NCBI GenBank assembly: GCA_025201345.1 | Contig: JAIXMG010000006.1 | Coordinates: forward strand, 186,001-250,000 | DNA from: Thamnidium elegans | Taxonomy: Eukaryota > Mucoromycota > Mucoromycetes > Mucorales > Mucoraceae | Direction: 5' to 3' | Length of the DNA stretch: 64,000 nt | Part shown: piece by piece, positions 47,950 through 59,538 of the stretch | Position numbering within the stretch: position 1 is the stretch's first letter | Layout of the letters: each line of letters opens with the position of its first letter | Position numbers and translations under genes: made by a program | Notes under the pieces: model-generated | What the model saw: only the letters and a program-made list of their open reading frames with translations | What the model was told of the DNA's origin: nothing | Databases searched by the model: none

Positions 47950-50562
47950 ATAAAAGCAAGGAAATAAAAACTGGCATATATATAAAAAAAAAAGAAAGAA
48001 AAAAGAGAAAAAGGGAAAAGGAAAAAAAATAAAATAAAGACACTTTTTTTCGAGAGGGAAGGGAGTCACATAGACCTATTTAGATTAGACACTACCATTT
48101 TAAGCGTTTCTAATATGATTTCAGTTGGTTCGTTCGGACGATCTTGCGGTTATTTAAAAAAAAAAAAAGAGCACACATCTAATATTCAAAGCCATCGGCA
48201 ATCTCAACCGGTTTTGGGAAAGCCTATTTTTATTTTATTTTACATATACCTTAGTAGCCGGCTATAAAATACGGATATTATAAAATATTAGAAATGTTCG
48301 ATATATTACGCTACTATATAAATATACTAACTCACCATCTAGTCCTTGAACGTATCTGAAATATTACTGTATCTACGATATAAAGCTCCTAGTATATTTT
48401 AATGAAAGTACGGGTAACTACAATTACCTGTGTAAATTAAAGTAATCATAGCATTATTTTATGAAAAATGGTCAGAGGATAATGTTCAACCTTTGCAATC
48501 CAGCTTCAGCTAGTTCGTATAATTCGAAGCCAAAAGATTCCAAGTAAAAAAAAGTCAACGTTTCTGAACGAGCTGCGTTTTTTTTTTCTACGCTTAGAGA
48601 AAAACGTAACTGGGATTAAAACGAGCTGAATTTCTAGTAACATACAGCTTATAATCAAGTTTACTTTTATTTTATTACACTTTTATTAGATCACTAACAC
48701 CCCAGGTTCTATCTGACCCCGCTCTACTCTCAACGTCGATCTCAGCACAACATTGCAATACTCTTTTTATCCTATATCCTAGTAATCACGTACATTAAAA
48801 ATCTGAAAAGTCATAGTCAAGTATACAATTCCTTGAAAACGTAAGTAAAAAAGATTGAAGAAAAACGAGCTTATTATTGAATAAATATAGTTTTTATCGA
48901 TCGTTCGAAAGAGCCAGTTTGAACACACTAACTTTTCTTATAATGTCTACCAATATGATATCATGCCCTATGTGTAATGTAAATACTATAGATAAAATAA
49001 GAAACAAGAGAAAGAAGTTCGAACAAATAAGAAATATAAGCAGGTTGAGCCGTCTTTCTTTCGAAGTTGGTTGCAAGGCCGCTTTATATGACAACACTAA
49101 TGCGTCGTCTTTGCTCAAATGTTACCCAATCAAGCTGAAGATAAAAAAATATGATAAAGTGCGAAAAAAATATTACTGCTCACGCTTTGCTTACATGCTG
49201 AAGAAGTCGAAAATATATCTGAATATAAATTTATAAACGACTGTTGATATTAATTGAATAACTAAGATAACTGGTTTACATAAATAATTGTCACATCATT
49301 TATAATCCACAAGGCTCTATCTTATATCTTTTAGCATGACCTTTTTAAAGTAACGGCTCAAACAACAATTCCGCTCCAAAAATCGGCTCTTTATTCCTGC
49401 AAACAGTTGCTATTAACCTCAGCTTTAAACGCAATCTATCGAAAGAAAACGTATCTTTGTTCCAAGCTGCGTCTGACTAACGTAATGAAGATGCTGAATC
49501 ATGGAAAATAATCGATCAAGTTGTGAACCAAATAAATACACTTATTAAACAAAATGATGATAAGCCAATGAAAATATCAAAGTTTATTCTAGAGGCTAAC
49601 TTAAGTAAGGTGGCAAACCCTGTTGGTAATCATCTAAACAAAGCAAACCAAAAAGTAGCAAATAACACTAAAAGCAAGGCTTTCGTATTTGTATGGTTAA
49701 ATTTCTTTCATAGCTATTTTTTTCGTCTCTGATACCTTTATTTTTTATATCTCAAAACTGTAATAACCGAATAAGTAATATATTGTTTCAATAAAAATGA
49801 ATATATTTCTAAGCGATCTTTAATGAACACCTTTGCGCAGGCTTTGTTCAACAATTAAACTTGCTGATTGATACATTGTTAAATATGAGTCTTATAAATT
49901 CGTTAAAAGTTAAAAATAAGACGGTTTTTATTAATTTGCAAAAGGAAAGTTATTTTATATGAAAGTGAGATTTGAATTCAATGACAGTTGAATTGGTTGT
50001 GTTAAAGATAAACGCTTATAGATTATTGTAATTATTTAAGATATAGATAAAAAAGAATATGTTCGATTAACACGCTCAATTTCTCCAAGCGTAAAAAAAA
50101 AACGCAACTCGTTCTACCTAATATCCATAGACTACATATATAATAGATAGTGACCACAGTGCAAAATGTCTGGACCGTACTGCATCCATAAGCACTTTAA
50201 TTTTTCCTACCACATAAAATAAAAAATATTGCACCTACCCTTTTTCAAACAAAAAACGATTTAACTAATTTACTTGCATTATTGCTTTAATAACTTATTG
50301 ACACCCAACCTTGACCCTTTGGGATTCATACAGCCACAATTTTCTCGTTAAGGATGAATTGACATAATGCTTGGCAGTCTCCTGTCAACCTACCATTGGC
50401 TAAGAACTATGGGCAGTCGACTGCAAATAAAATCTTTAATGCAGTTTTTTTTATTTTATTCTCCACTGAATCCACCGTATGCTTACAAAGTTACGCATAA
50501 TGAAGTATTTTTAATAGAATATATTTATTTTTGAATAATAAAAAAAGAGGTATTAAAATGCT
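47950..50562. other. Long intergenic region
   Basis: About 2.6 kb. A plus-strand frame at 48877-49236 (119 codons, with CPMC) and one at 49523-49732 are basic and low in complexity. Neither has a recognised domain or a splice partner, so they are not called as genes. Confidence 0.4.
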
Positions 50563-50856
50563 TTACTTCCAGTCACTATCTCTCTTCTTGTGGTGCTTAT
50601 CCTTCTTTCCCTTACGTTCATCGTCAGAGGAATCGGAATCGGAATCAGATGAAGAGGAACCAGAACCATTCTTTTTATACTTTTTGTCCTTCTTTTCCTT
50701 CTTTTCCTTCTTTTCCTTCTTGTGTTCCTTCTTTTCAGACTTCTTATCATCGTGCTTCTTTTCACACTTCTTATCTTCCTTCTTTTCAGCAGAAAAATGT
50801 TGTTGTTGTTGAGGAGGAGTAGGGTAATGTGTTTGCTCTTGAGCCTTATGTTGAGT

Positions 50857-50894
<38 letters not shown>

Positions 50895-52183
50895 GACCAT
50901 GTTGGTTTTCAATGGTATAAGGAGTGTTACCTTGAGGTTGACTAGGCTTTTGTTGTTGTTGTTGTTGCTTAAGTCTTTCCTCTTCTTCATTCTTCTCATC
51001 ATAACGTTCTTTAAGTTCATGAGCTCCCCAAGCAGAAAGACCAATAGCTGCAGCACCAGCCAAGACACCACCACCATATTTCTATAAGAGGATATGTGTT
51101 ACAAAAAGAGGTGTTTTATAAATAAATAAATAAAATTCTTACCATCCAAGAGGGAATAGCACCCTTCTCCTTGGCTTCCTCAAATTCATCCTTGTTTAAG
51201 TTTTCGATTTTCTTTCCACCAACTAAACCACCAGCACTGGGCATACCAGCACCTGGCATACCAGAGCCGGGCATACCAGCACCGGGCATACCGCTGTTTT
51301 TCTCGGGATATGAAACGGCAGCTTGAGGAGTGAAAGGAGGAGGGCTACCAGAACCGTAGTTGGAAGGGATAGGGTTAGCAGGACCTAAAGAAGAATAAGA
51401 GTTGGAACGACTATCAGATTGACCGTGAGAAGTGGTTTGAGAATGACTAGTAGTTTGAGAATAAGAAACGTGTTCACCACCAGTCAAGTTCATACCACCG
51501 AATGAGGAGGTGACGGAACTAACTGAGTTGGTACCCTAAAAATAGCCCTTTATATATTAGTTTTTTTTTTTTTTTTTTTTTTTTTTTTCTAATCTTGCAT
51601 ATGCAATAACTTACAGAGAAAGAAAGATCCAACTTGACTTCACCCATAGCTTGTCCAGAAGAAGAATGTAATTGAACCCACTTGGATTCAGTACCTTGTT
51701 GGTAGACTGAGTTCAAAGGAACCTTGGTAGTAGCAATAATACCACCGTTAGAAGGGTTCTCGTTGACCAACTCGACGTGTAAGAAGTTGTTACCTTCTGT
51801 AACGTTACTATATAAAATATCACATAAGACACTTGGTAGATCTTTTTTATTTCGGTTTTTACTTACCAGCTTAAACAGTTCTTCCAAGCAGGTTCCGAGC
51901 CACTCTCGGTGTGAGTTCTATGCTTTTCGGTTTCTTGAACATAACATCCAACAAAGAGACGAGCATCTATTTTTTTTTTAAAAAGAAAAAAAACGTATAA
52001 GATAAAAAAGAGAGATAAAAAAAAAAGAGTATATATATATATATTACCATTTGAAGTAGGGACACCACGAACAGTAACTAATTTTACATGTTAGTATTTA
52101 ACGTGTTCTTTTTTTTTAAAAAAAAAAGACGGGGTCAAAGGATAAAACTTACCAGGAGTAACGTTTAACTTTCCAACAGCCAT
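50563..52183 (-). CDS. C2-like domain protein with poly-Gln and Lys-rich tail
   Basis: Exons in transcript order: 52153-52183, 52048-52077, 51867-51966, 51615-51807, 51143-51535, 50563-51081, giving 421 residues. The first 115 residues (GKLNVTPVTVRGVP; ARLFVGCYVQET; NNFLHVELVNENPSNGG; GEVKLDLSFS) have the beta-sandwich pattern of a C2 domain, without an obvious set of Ca2+ Asp residues. A Ser/Gln-rich linker, MPGAGMPGSG repeats and a short Gly/Ala segment (GGGVLAGAAAIGLSAWGAHE) follow, then poly-Gln (13 in a row), KKEKKEKKEK repeats and an acidic Ser/Asp run. It may be a membrane-associated or condensate-prone adaptor; function is unknown. Confidence 0.82.
50857..50895 (-). repeat. (CAA)n microsatellite coding poly-Gln
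   Basis: About 13 tandem Gln codons, read on the plus strand as gtt repeats, within the C2-like gene. A likely length polymorphism. Confidence 0.9.
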
Positions 52184-53931
52184 TTTTGAAAAAAAAATAT
52201 AATATTTAAGTAAAAAGAAGAAAAGACAAAAAATAAAAAAAAGTAATTTATTAAATAGCATTGTGGGTAAAGGGCTTAGCTACACTAATCGGGAAAGGAA
52301 AATAGTTGGTTTGTACCCCCATCAACTTATTAAAAGCGCCAAGAGTAACCGGCTGTCTGTGGCAAGAGTTTAAAAGAGGTCGGAAAATTCCCTTTTTTAT
52401 AACATGCTCCATTTTGACTTTTTGTGCATAAAAGAGACTTTCTCTCTTTCTTAACTGACCTAATACTACCAAAGTATCTTTAAAAACAACGCTGAAAATT
52501 AATTTTAACACGAAACTTAAAAAACTATATGCAATACATACACTATCTTTAAAGGGTATAGAAAATTAATTGGATATATTGTGATTCCGATAATGAAAAA
52601 AGGCTTGAATATAGTGTTTTTTTTTTAAAAAAAAGGTGTGATATACCCCCAATACAGAAAGTATATTAAGGGTACTGATAAATAATAAACAATCTAAAAT
52701 TTACTTATATTTAGCAGAGATCATTGAGAATCAGAAGCTTAATCCTCTGCAAATACTACTGCTACTACTAGTTAGTAGTAGGACATATCTTACCCTCTTA
52801 ACAAATTACCGGGACTCACATCCTATCCCGAGAAACTAAAAGGTTTCTCTCTGCTACTATTTTTACTTGTTGCTCTCGTGACTAAAGATCTACCTTGGTG
52901 ACCCGATAGAACACGGGGAACGAGTTGCTATTTTGGTGAAAGCCGACACTGATCTTTCTTAATTTTATGTATAAAAAAGGGGACAAGAGCATACTTTTTA
53001 ACTATTTACAAAATAATTTTTAAAAGTAAAAAGTAAAAGAGATCTTTCGATCAAAAAAGAATGTTTATGCAAAAATAAAAAACAACGTCTGTGTACCATT
53101 AAACGGGGTCCCATTTTTTTTTTTTAACGCTAGGATCTTGCCAAAACAAATTCAAGTAGATACCATAACGTCATCTTCTTTTAAGTTTTTTTTTTAAAAC
53201 TAGTGTTCGCACTTTAAATCAAGACAAGTGTGGCATGTATCCATTACGCTAGGAGTCAAACTGTCAGTGGGAGCTAAAAGGAAGTAGCCAAGGGCGGCTA
53301 AATCGCGTGGCGTATTCAATTTCGTACAAATATCCTGTGTCACCAATTTAATCAATACCATTCCATATCATTTTTGGTCGGTTTCTTCTATTGAGAGTCA
53401 TTAGAAAGAGGTACAATTAAGAAACAATTAATTTCAGTAAATTTATAGGTCGATTATTCACTCCTTCCAACCTCTTGATTTATTCTTTTTTCGCGTGATG
53501 GAAGAGCTCAAACAAGGAATAGTCTGTTTGTTGTCCGCCAAAAAAAAAAAAGACTTATAAAGATGTGGTGATAAAATAGCCCTTTTAGTCATGCTTTACA
53601 TCATAACTTGATTTTCCCACCGTAAAAAATATAGTTGTCAGATAATAGGATATTTGCCATTATTTGTAAAGATTGGTTTCGACGGGTCTAACTCTTTACA
53701 GTCAATGCATTTAAGCATTTTTTTTGGCTAAACAAAGTTATTCAATTTGGCTATAATCCTGTATTATCACCGATATCCCTTTTTTTTAAAGAAAAAATGA
53801 TAAACAATTATCATTTAATTAATCATTTAATATCCTCTGAATTTAAAGTACAAATAATAATCGTCGGGCACTAGAAGTGTGCATATTATTATTTCTTACA
53901 AAAAGAAAAAAAAAAGTTACTCAAAAAGTTA
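52184..53931. other. Intergenic region
   Basis: AT-rich promoter-side region of the C2-like gene. No coding-like block was recognised. A sequence near 52690-52770 (agagatcattgagaatcagaagc) is not matched elsewhere in the window. Confidence 0.4.
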
Positions 53932-54180
53932 TCAGCCGCAATAAAAAAAAATCCTCCCAAAGGGCAGTGTGTGTAAATAAAAGGCGTACAAAAACCTTAA
54001 AAATTTCGCATGTAGTACGCCATCCAAAATACAGTGCATCCCCAAATGGAACTCCAACACATATAACAAGACTGGCTCTCTATCGAATTTTAAATTCGCC
54101 TGTAAGCAATATCCAACCGCTCTTCTCATGAACCTTTTATTTACATTGGGTTGAACCTCTACGGTTACGGTTGCGGTTTC
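53932..54180 (-). pseudogene. Nuclease-fold-like relic, inverted copy
   Basis: The minus strand reads VTVEVQPNVNKRFMRRAVGY followed by CLQANLKFDREPVLLYVLE, then loses similarity. It is about 90 percent identical by eye over about 80 bp to the plus-strand relic at 54451-54530. A fragment in inverted orientation to its partner. Confidence 0.6.
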
Positions 54181-54299
54181 TTTTTCCTTCGTTACTGATT
54201 ACAATTGAATTTGGTGCTACCAACAAATTTAACGCCAGGAAAAGACCAGATGTAAAAACGAATTGTCCAAGATGCAAAAGTATTAAACTATATTACTGA

Positions 54300-54790
54300 G
54301 GCGATCACAAGTACAGAGGAGATGATTATTTCGACGGTAATTGCGAGTGGAGGGATGAGACTCGCTCTGATGTGGTTTTGCAGCCTAAATTTTCTTCTAT
54401 GGATTATCCTCCCATCGTCGTAGAAGTTCAACGCAATATAAATAAAAAGCTCATGAGAAGAGCGGTTGGATATTACTTACAGACAAATTTAAAATTTGAT
54501 AGAGAGCCAGTTTTGTTATATGTGTTGGAACACTTTCTGAAGAAATCAAAAATGACACTGTGAATAGTCGGTTCCCTGGTATCTACTCTTGCTTCCGTAA
54601 ACCGTGGGAAGCAGGGTGCTTCATTCTATGTCAAGATAGTTTACCTCAAAACTTGACAACCTCATTAAACCCATTGATCGCACTTGGATTATTCCTAAGC
54701 AATCGTTGCACATCTATTCTTGATAACCCATATGGTGGCGACCCTACAATACAGTACTTAGGTTCGGTATCACGATTAGTTTTTTTTTTT
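54300..54790 (+). pseudogene. Nuclease-fold-like (PD-(D/E)XK-type?) relic
   Basis: The frame reads DDYFDGNCEWRDETRSDVVL, MDYPPIVVEVQRNINKKLMR and RAVGYYLQTNLKFDREPVLL to a stop at 54561. It then continues in another frame with VNSRFPGIYSCFRKPWEAG and SLPQNLTTSLNPLIALGLFL. The pattern D-Y-P-P-I-h-h-E-V-Q looks like the core of PD-(D/E)XK nuclease-fold proteins (E-x-Q variant), as in transposase-like Rpn families; this is a resemblance only. The frame break makes it a pseudogene, unless an unseen intron lies near 54560. Confidence 0.55.
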
Positions 54791-55116
54791 TCCATTTCAT
54801 AATTATCAGTTCTATCTTCATTCGTAATGTTACTGGAACCGTCTTCACGTAGAAAAAAAAAAGCTCATTATGAATTATGAAAAGTACAAATAAAAAGGTG
54901 TTCAAGACTTGTTCACAAGTTGTTCCAATTGAAAAATGTACCACTGAGCTCAAAAAATGTTCCATTTGGGGAAGTGGGATGCACTTAAAGCAGCATAAGA
55001 AACAACAGGTCACAAATTTAATTTTTTTTTTTTCTGCAGTTTATAAAAAACTTTAATAAAAAGCTGACTTTGTAACTTTTCCTTTATTTCTATTTTTTCA
55101 TTTTTAAAATAATAAT
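54791..55116. other. Spacer upstream of Gly/Gln-rich gene
   Basis: 326 bp of AT-rich sequence; no distinct element recognised. Confidence 0.4.
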
Positions 55117-55329
55117 ATGAGTGGATACGGTCAATATCAAGGTGGAGAGTCTGCCAGTTATCAAGGTGGTGAATCTGCTAGTTACCAAGGCGGTAACCAA
55201 AGCTATAACCAAGGAGGTAACCAAGGTTACCAAGGCGGTAACCAAAGCTATAACCAAGGTGGTAACCAAGGTTACAACCAAGGTTACAACCAAGGCGGTC
55301 AAGGTAAAAAAGAATCACATATAACATAC

Positions 55330-55379
<50 letters not shown>

Positions 55380-56125
55380 AACCTCTCTTTGCAGACAATG
55401 ATAATTTCTCTTCTATTCTTTCTGGCGTTATGGGCAACACCTCCAACCAAAAGCCCGCCGAGGACCACGAAATTCGCGCTGCTCACGAATCCTATGAACA
55501 AGTCATGAGTAACCCCAACCAAAACAACTCACCTCAAGCCATCGGTAACGCAGCTGCCGTCCAAGCTTTAGAGAGAAGTCAGCAATCTGGAGGTGGCATG
55601 AGCGATATGATCAGTATGGCCATGTCTCAAGCCGTTAAGCTCTTAGGTAGCAGCGGTGGTGGTGGAAACGGTCAAAGTGGAGGAGGAGATAGTAAGGGTG
55701 CTGCTATTCAACAAGCTGCTATGATGGCTGTTAAATTATACATGTCTAAGCAAGCTAGCGGTGGTGGACAAGGTAATAGCAGTGGTGCTGGTGGCATTGG
55801 TAGCTTGATGGGTATGCTTATGGGTTCTTCCGGTGGAAACAACCAACAACAACAGCAACAACAAAGTAGCAGCGGTGGTATGGGTGGTATTGGTGCTATG
55901 GTTGGTTCTCTTCTCGGTGGTAGTGGTGGTGGATCGAGTGGTAATAATAACAATAACCAAAAGTATGATAACAGCAACATGTACCCTGCTCCTTCAGGAA
56001 ACAACCAACAAAATTATAATCAAGTTCCTCCTCAAGCTCAACAACAACAACAACAACAACAACAAGGTGGTGTAGATTATGGAGCTATGGCTTCTGGTTT
56101 AATGTCCAAGATGTTTAAGAAATAA
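55117..56125 (+). CDS. Gly/Gln/Asn-rich low-complexity protein (DUF7721-like core)
   Basis: Exons 55117-55303 and 55395-56125 give 305 residues. The N-terminus is eleven short repeats built from YQGGNQSYNQGG. The middle (IGNAAAVQALERSQQSGGG, ISMAMSQAVKLLGSSG, AAIQQAAMMAVKLYMSKQ) is helical and Ala/Met-rich, resembling, from memory, the fungal DUF7721-type core. The rest is Gly/Ser, poly-Gln and Asn-rich, ending YGAMASGLMSKMFKK. The composition is prion-like and suggests phase separation or stickiness; no function is known. The intron carries a T44 run as its pyrimidine tract. Confidence 0.82.
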
Positions 56126-56478
56126 GCTCTTGTAAATAATAATAAAAAATACACGCACACGCGTACCCCCTTTTTTTTTAAACATATCTATTGGTCCTTT
56201 TCGAAATGTGTAGCATAGTGCTCACGAATTTCAATCTGTGCTCAGCTTGGGCAACCCAATTTAATGAACGTATTAATTTTTTTTTTTCAACCGACTCATA
56301 TTAAGTTGGTATTACAAACTCCCCAAAAACATTTGGAAATTCGATATTCAGCACGAGACACGAATTTTTTTTAGACACTTCAGAGACAAATTAGACGCTT
56401 GGGATTTCAATTATAGACAACCTCACTATTTTATCTCTACAATAAAACACAAAATTCTGGTAGACGTTGATTCAGCTT
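56126..56478. other. Spacer before transposase
   Basis: 353 bp, AT-rich. No clear terminal inverted repeat of the transposon was found by eye. Confidence 0.4.
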
Positions 56479-57171
56479 TCATCTTAATTCTAGTTCTTTG
56501 CTAATACATCTTTCCCAAAAGCTTTCAGAGTGTCGTAACCAACCCCGGCAGTCTTCAATAGTAATAGTGTTACAAGCATATCGAATCCGATCCGAAAGTC
56601 TATCATCCTTTTCCAGTGGATTTCTTTTTATATTATTTTTGGCCTTAGACCAGCACTCATCAATAGGATTCAAGAAAGGGGAGTATGGTGGCATAAATAA
56701 TGGTCTATAGCCTCTTTTAGTTATCACATCAACAACAAATGCACTATGATGGATTCTGCAGTTGTCCATTACAATGTAAAACCCGTGTTTATTGTGTCAA
56801 TCTAGGATATCCATAACATGTTCCACAAATTTAATTATGCGGTAGGCTGTAGTTCCTTTTGAAGGTACCTTAGGTTTGACATCTTGAGTCTTGGCTTTCC
56901 TCTTCTTTTGCTGCTGTTTCGGATATTCCTGCTCTAATCTTTCGACATCGCTTACCGTCAAAGGCTCAACTCTGAAGAAATTGATAGTGCCATAAACAGA
57001 GATACAACCGACGATACTAACATTTACTCCCTGTCTCTGATGAAGCTTAATATTTGCTGGACTTCCTACTTTTGACCAAGCACGGCCGCGCACCATGTGG
57101 TTGTTAAAACCTGCTTCATCGATGAAAACGCAGTTTTTTTTTTTTGGAAATCGACACCGACCTCTTTCCAT
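56479..57171 (-). pseudogene. Tc1/mariner transposase with one premature stop
   Basis: Two segments in one frame (57171-56797 and 56796-56479) are separated by a single TGA at 56797-56799. Catalytic regions: CVFIDEAGFNNHM (first Asp), GFYIVMDNCRIHHS (second Asp) and YSPFLNPIDECWSKAKN (third position, Asp instead of the usual Glu, spacing 34). The N-terminal helix-turn-helix region is missing: the frame starts at MERGRCRF, where it abuts the orphan gene fragment on the opposite strand. A Lys/Gln-rich insert (KQQQKKRKAKTQDVK) lies between the first two catalytic residues. Related to the relic at 32690-33030. Dead by the stop and truncation, but young. Confidence 0.85.
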
Positions 57172-57224
57172 TTAGAGATAATCTCATATCGGAGACGGAG
57201 TGTCCTGTCTGTATCTGTTAGTAA

Positions 57225-57981
57225 ATGGGTAAACAGCTCAATAACATCCCGTTATATAAAGAAGATAACCATAGCTATCTGGCTGATGGGATTATTAAAC
57301 TGTATGGCCTCAAAAATATCGAGATCTTGTTGCTTGAAACGTCGGGATGCTTTGGTTCTACCGATAAATCAAAAATTGCGTTTGATCATCATAAGGGTCT
57401 TTTTGTTGCTCTTGCAATATTGAAAAGTATTGCTGATGAGTTTCCTATGGCAACCGTGGAAGCATTCCAAAAATGCAAGGTCTTTTTCGTACATAGTGCA
57501 GGTAAGGTACAAAGTTCATTTGTCTATTGCTCTGTCCCTTACTTCATCTAATAACTTTAGGAGAAAATATCTATCTTTGGAGCTTACGATTCGAGCCAAA
57601 AGGCCCCATCTTTGAATTGTGGCTCGAAGATATGTTGTATATTAAGCCTGGTATTGATGATAAACTGGACGCTCTTCCCCGTTTCTTGAAGTTCTTCTGG
57701 GGCATGAAGGTATTTGTCTAATTTTATTGTCCATTTGAATTACACTTGTCTAACCTTTGTTTTTTTTATGGCAGTGCCTCTTGACTGAGAACATCTCAGG
57801 CTTTGCCCAGCTCAAAAAGGAGCATAATGAATATTTAGTAAATAATACATTTAATGGTGTCACTCCTTCACAAACTCTTTCCACAATCATTAACCCATCT
57901 ATCCTTAAATTGCTTGAAGAAGACGACAAAGCGGGTATGCATTTTCTCGGCCCATTCTATTGTGACCCTTCCTCTCCTTAA
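57225..57981 (+). pseudogene. 3' part of a spliced orphan Mucorales-type gene
   Basis: Exons 57225-57501, 57561-57709 and 57775-57981 join in frame to 210 residues: YLADGIIKLYGLKNIEILLL, HHKGLFVALAILKSIADEF, KGPIFELWLEDMLYIKPG, FAQLKKEHNEYLVNN, LGPFYCDPSSP. The splice sites are clean and there is no internal stop. The N-terminal half is absent; the sequence just upstream belongs to the transposase, so the 5' part was probably lost or separated by that insertion. The pattern matches an uncharacterised multi-copy Mucorales family (from memory). Confidence 0.6.
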
Positions 57982-58794
57982 TACTTTGTTTTTATGCCAC
58001 ATTTTTTTTTATGTAAATGATAACCATATAATATTAAAAGTTGTAATGAAAATGAAATTTATGCCAGAAGTATTTTTTATATTTTGAGAATGGCTACACA
58101 CAATATCCATGTACAAAAAAAAAAAAAAAAAAAAAAGTAAATATAGAAAGACTCAAACTGGATATATCTTATAAACTAATTTATGTCTTAACTTATATGT
58201 CAAAAAATCTACATATGATTAATCAGAGGTTAATTTTCATTTATTCAAAATTTTTACGCCTGTTAGGCCTCTCTTTTTGAAAAAAAGACTATTATTCTCA
58301 TAGATAAAAGCTCTTTTTTTTTTTGCTGCAAATTTTTATTGCTTCTGGAAGTTTTAGATAAATGGAATAGACATAGACATCGGAACAGGAGAAGCAAGGT
58401 TTCTGTAAAACCATGCATAGGTTTTATGTCAAAAACAGTTTTGGAAGGCATCCAATAAACTAGTAAAACATAAGGAAACATAAACGGGGTCAGCGAGTAT
58501 AATAGAATTTATTTCCAATAGAGTATTAAAGATTGCCAAGAATAATCACCGTCTTAGGGGATAACCATCAAAACCATTAGTGTTCATCCTGTTCAGAAAG
58601 GTAGTTTTCTTGATAGAATCATTAACATTGTCCAAGTTTCTATAAACTGCATCATTCTTGCAGCTCGTAAGACGATTAGTCATTATGTTAATAAGCTAAT
58701 CATTTGAAGTTATTATTATTACCTTTAATACAAAAAAGTTTCTTCGTATTCAAGCATTACAGAAAGCAAAACATTCTCGGCGAGCAACTCTTTT
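57982..58794. other. Spacer with poly(A) run
   Basis: A22 run near 58115-58136. A 45-codon minus-strand frame near 58545-58682 (MTNRLTSCKNDAVYRNL...) is coding-like but too short to call. Confidence 0.4.
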
Positions 58795-58906
58795 AAAAGA
58801 CAATCCAAAAACCGTCCTTTAAATGAGCCAACTCTGTCACGTCTGACTTAGTTGCGTCGGATGCAAGGATAACACCCCAAGCCCGAGGAGAATATTCATA
58901 ACCAAA
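58795..58906 (-). pseudogene. Isolated coding-like exon fragment
   Basis: The minus strand, after a plausible acceptor at 58907-58908, reads FGYEYSPRAWGVILASDATK then SDVTELAHLKDGFWIVF and a stop. The composition is clearly coding-like. It is probably the last exon of an orphan gene whose other exons are lost. Confidence 0.4.
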
Positions 58907-59434
58907 CTAAAACTTAAACCTAACAAGATCCAACAGTTTAAGACTTGCGGTAAGTCAGAAAATGACCAAGTCATTTATCTGCGACTGGCTATGTTTGTTT
59001 GTAAGGAAAAGGTTTTCATCTATACTTTTTCAAGAATGTTGGGTAAAATTATATATACATTATATTTCGCATTACAAAGTACAGAATAAAAAGATAATCC
59101 TTCCTATGTATTATATATTCAAAAAAAGATGACGCAAGTCTTTTTCAAGAGGGTTTTATCTACAAAAATAAAATACAAGTCTAAGTTTAAATCCCAGACT
59201 GTAAATCTATTGCATCTACTATATCACATTTTTCTAATTATGTAATTATTTGAATACTTGTACGCTGAAACTTCGTTCTAAAACTCGTCTAAAACAGCAC
59301 CGTTGGTATTGGTAAGTATGATGTGGTAAACAGAACATTATTAACGGTAATACCACTCTGTTCATTCTAGTAGTAGAGTATTGAGTATTTCCAATTCCAT
59401 GGACTTAGAATAGAGTATTTTGATTATTTTAAAG

Positions 59435-59524
59435 GAAGCTGAAGAAAGTGAACATAAGGAAATCCCTGTAAGAGAACAATTCAAAGCAATTATTGCCAAT
59501 GGTAAACTTGTTACTGCCTATTGA
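59435..59524 (+). pseudogene. Isolated coding-like exon fragment
   Basis: After an acceptor-like tattttaaag the frame reads EAEESEHKEIPVREQFKAII then ANGKLVTAY and a stop. Charged and coding-like, with no partner exon recognised. It lies 15 bp from the stop codon of the F-box gene on the other strand. Confidence 0.3.
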
Positions 59525-59538
59525 CTAAAAGAATATTT

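Noticed and set aside
48877..49236. 119-codon plus-strand frame with a CPMC motif
   Set aside because: Lys/Ile/Asn-rich composition typical of translated AT-rich DNA. A single CxxC pair is not evidence of a zinc domain.
49523..49732. 69-codon plus-strand frame
   Set aside because: Short, AT-driven composition, no recognisable motif or flanking exon.
55178..55522. Minus-strand frame across the Gly/Gln-rich gene
   Set aside because: Antisense of a repetitive coding region and of a T44 intron tract, so its openness comes from repeat composition.
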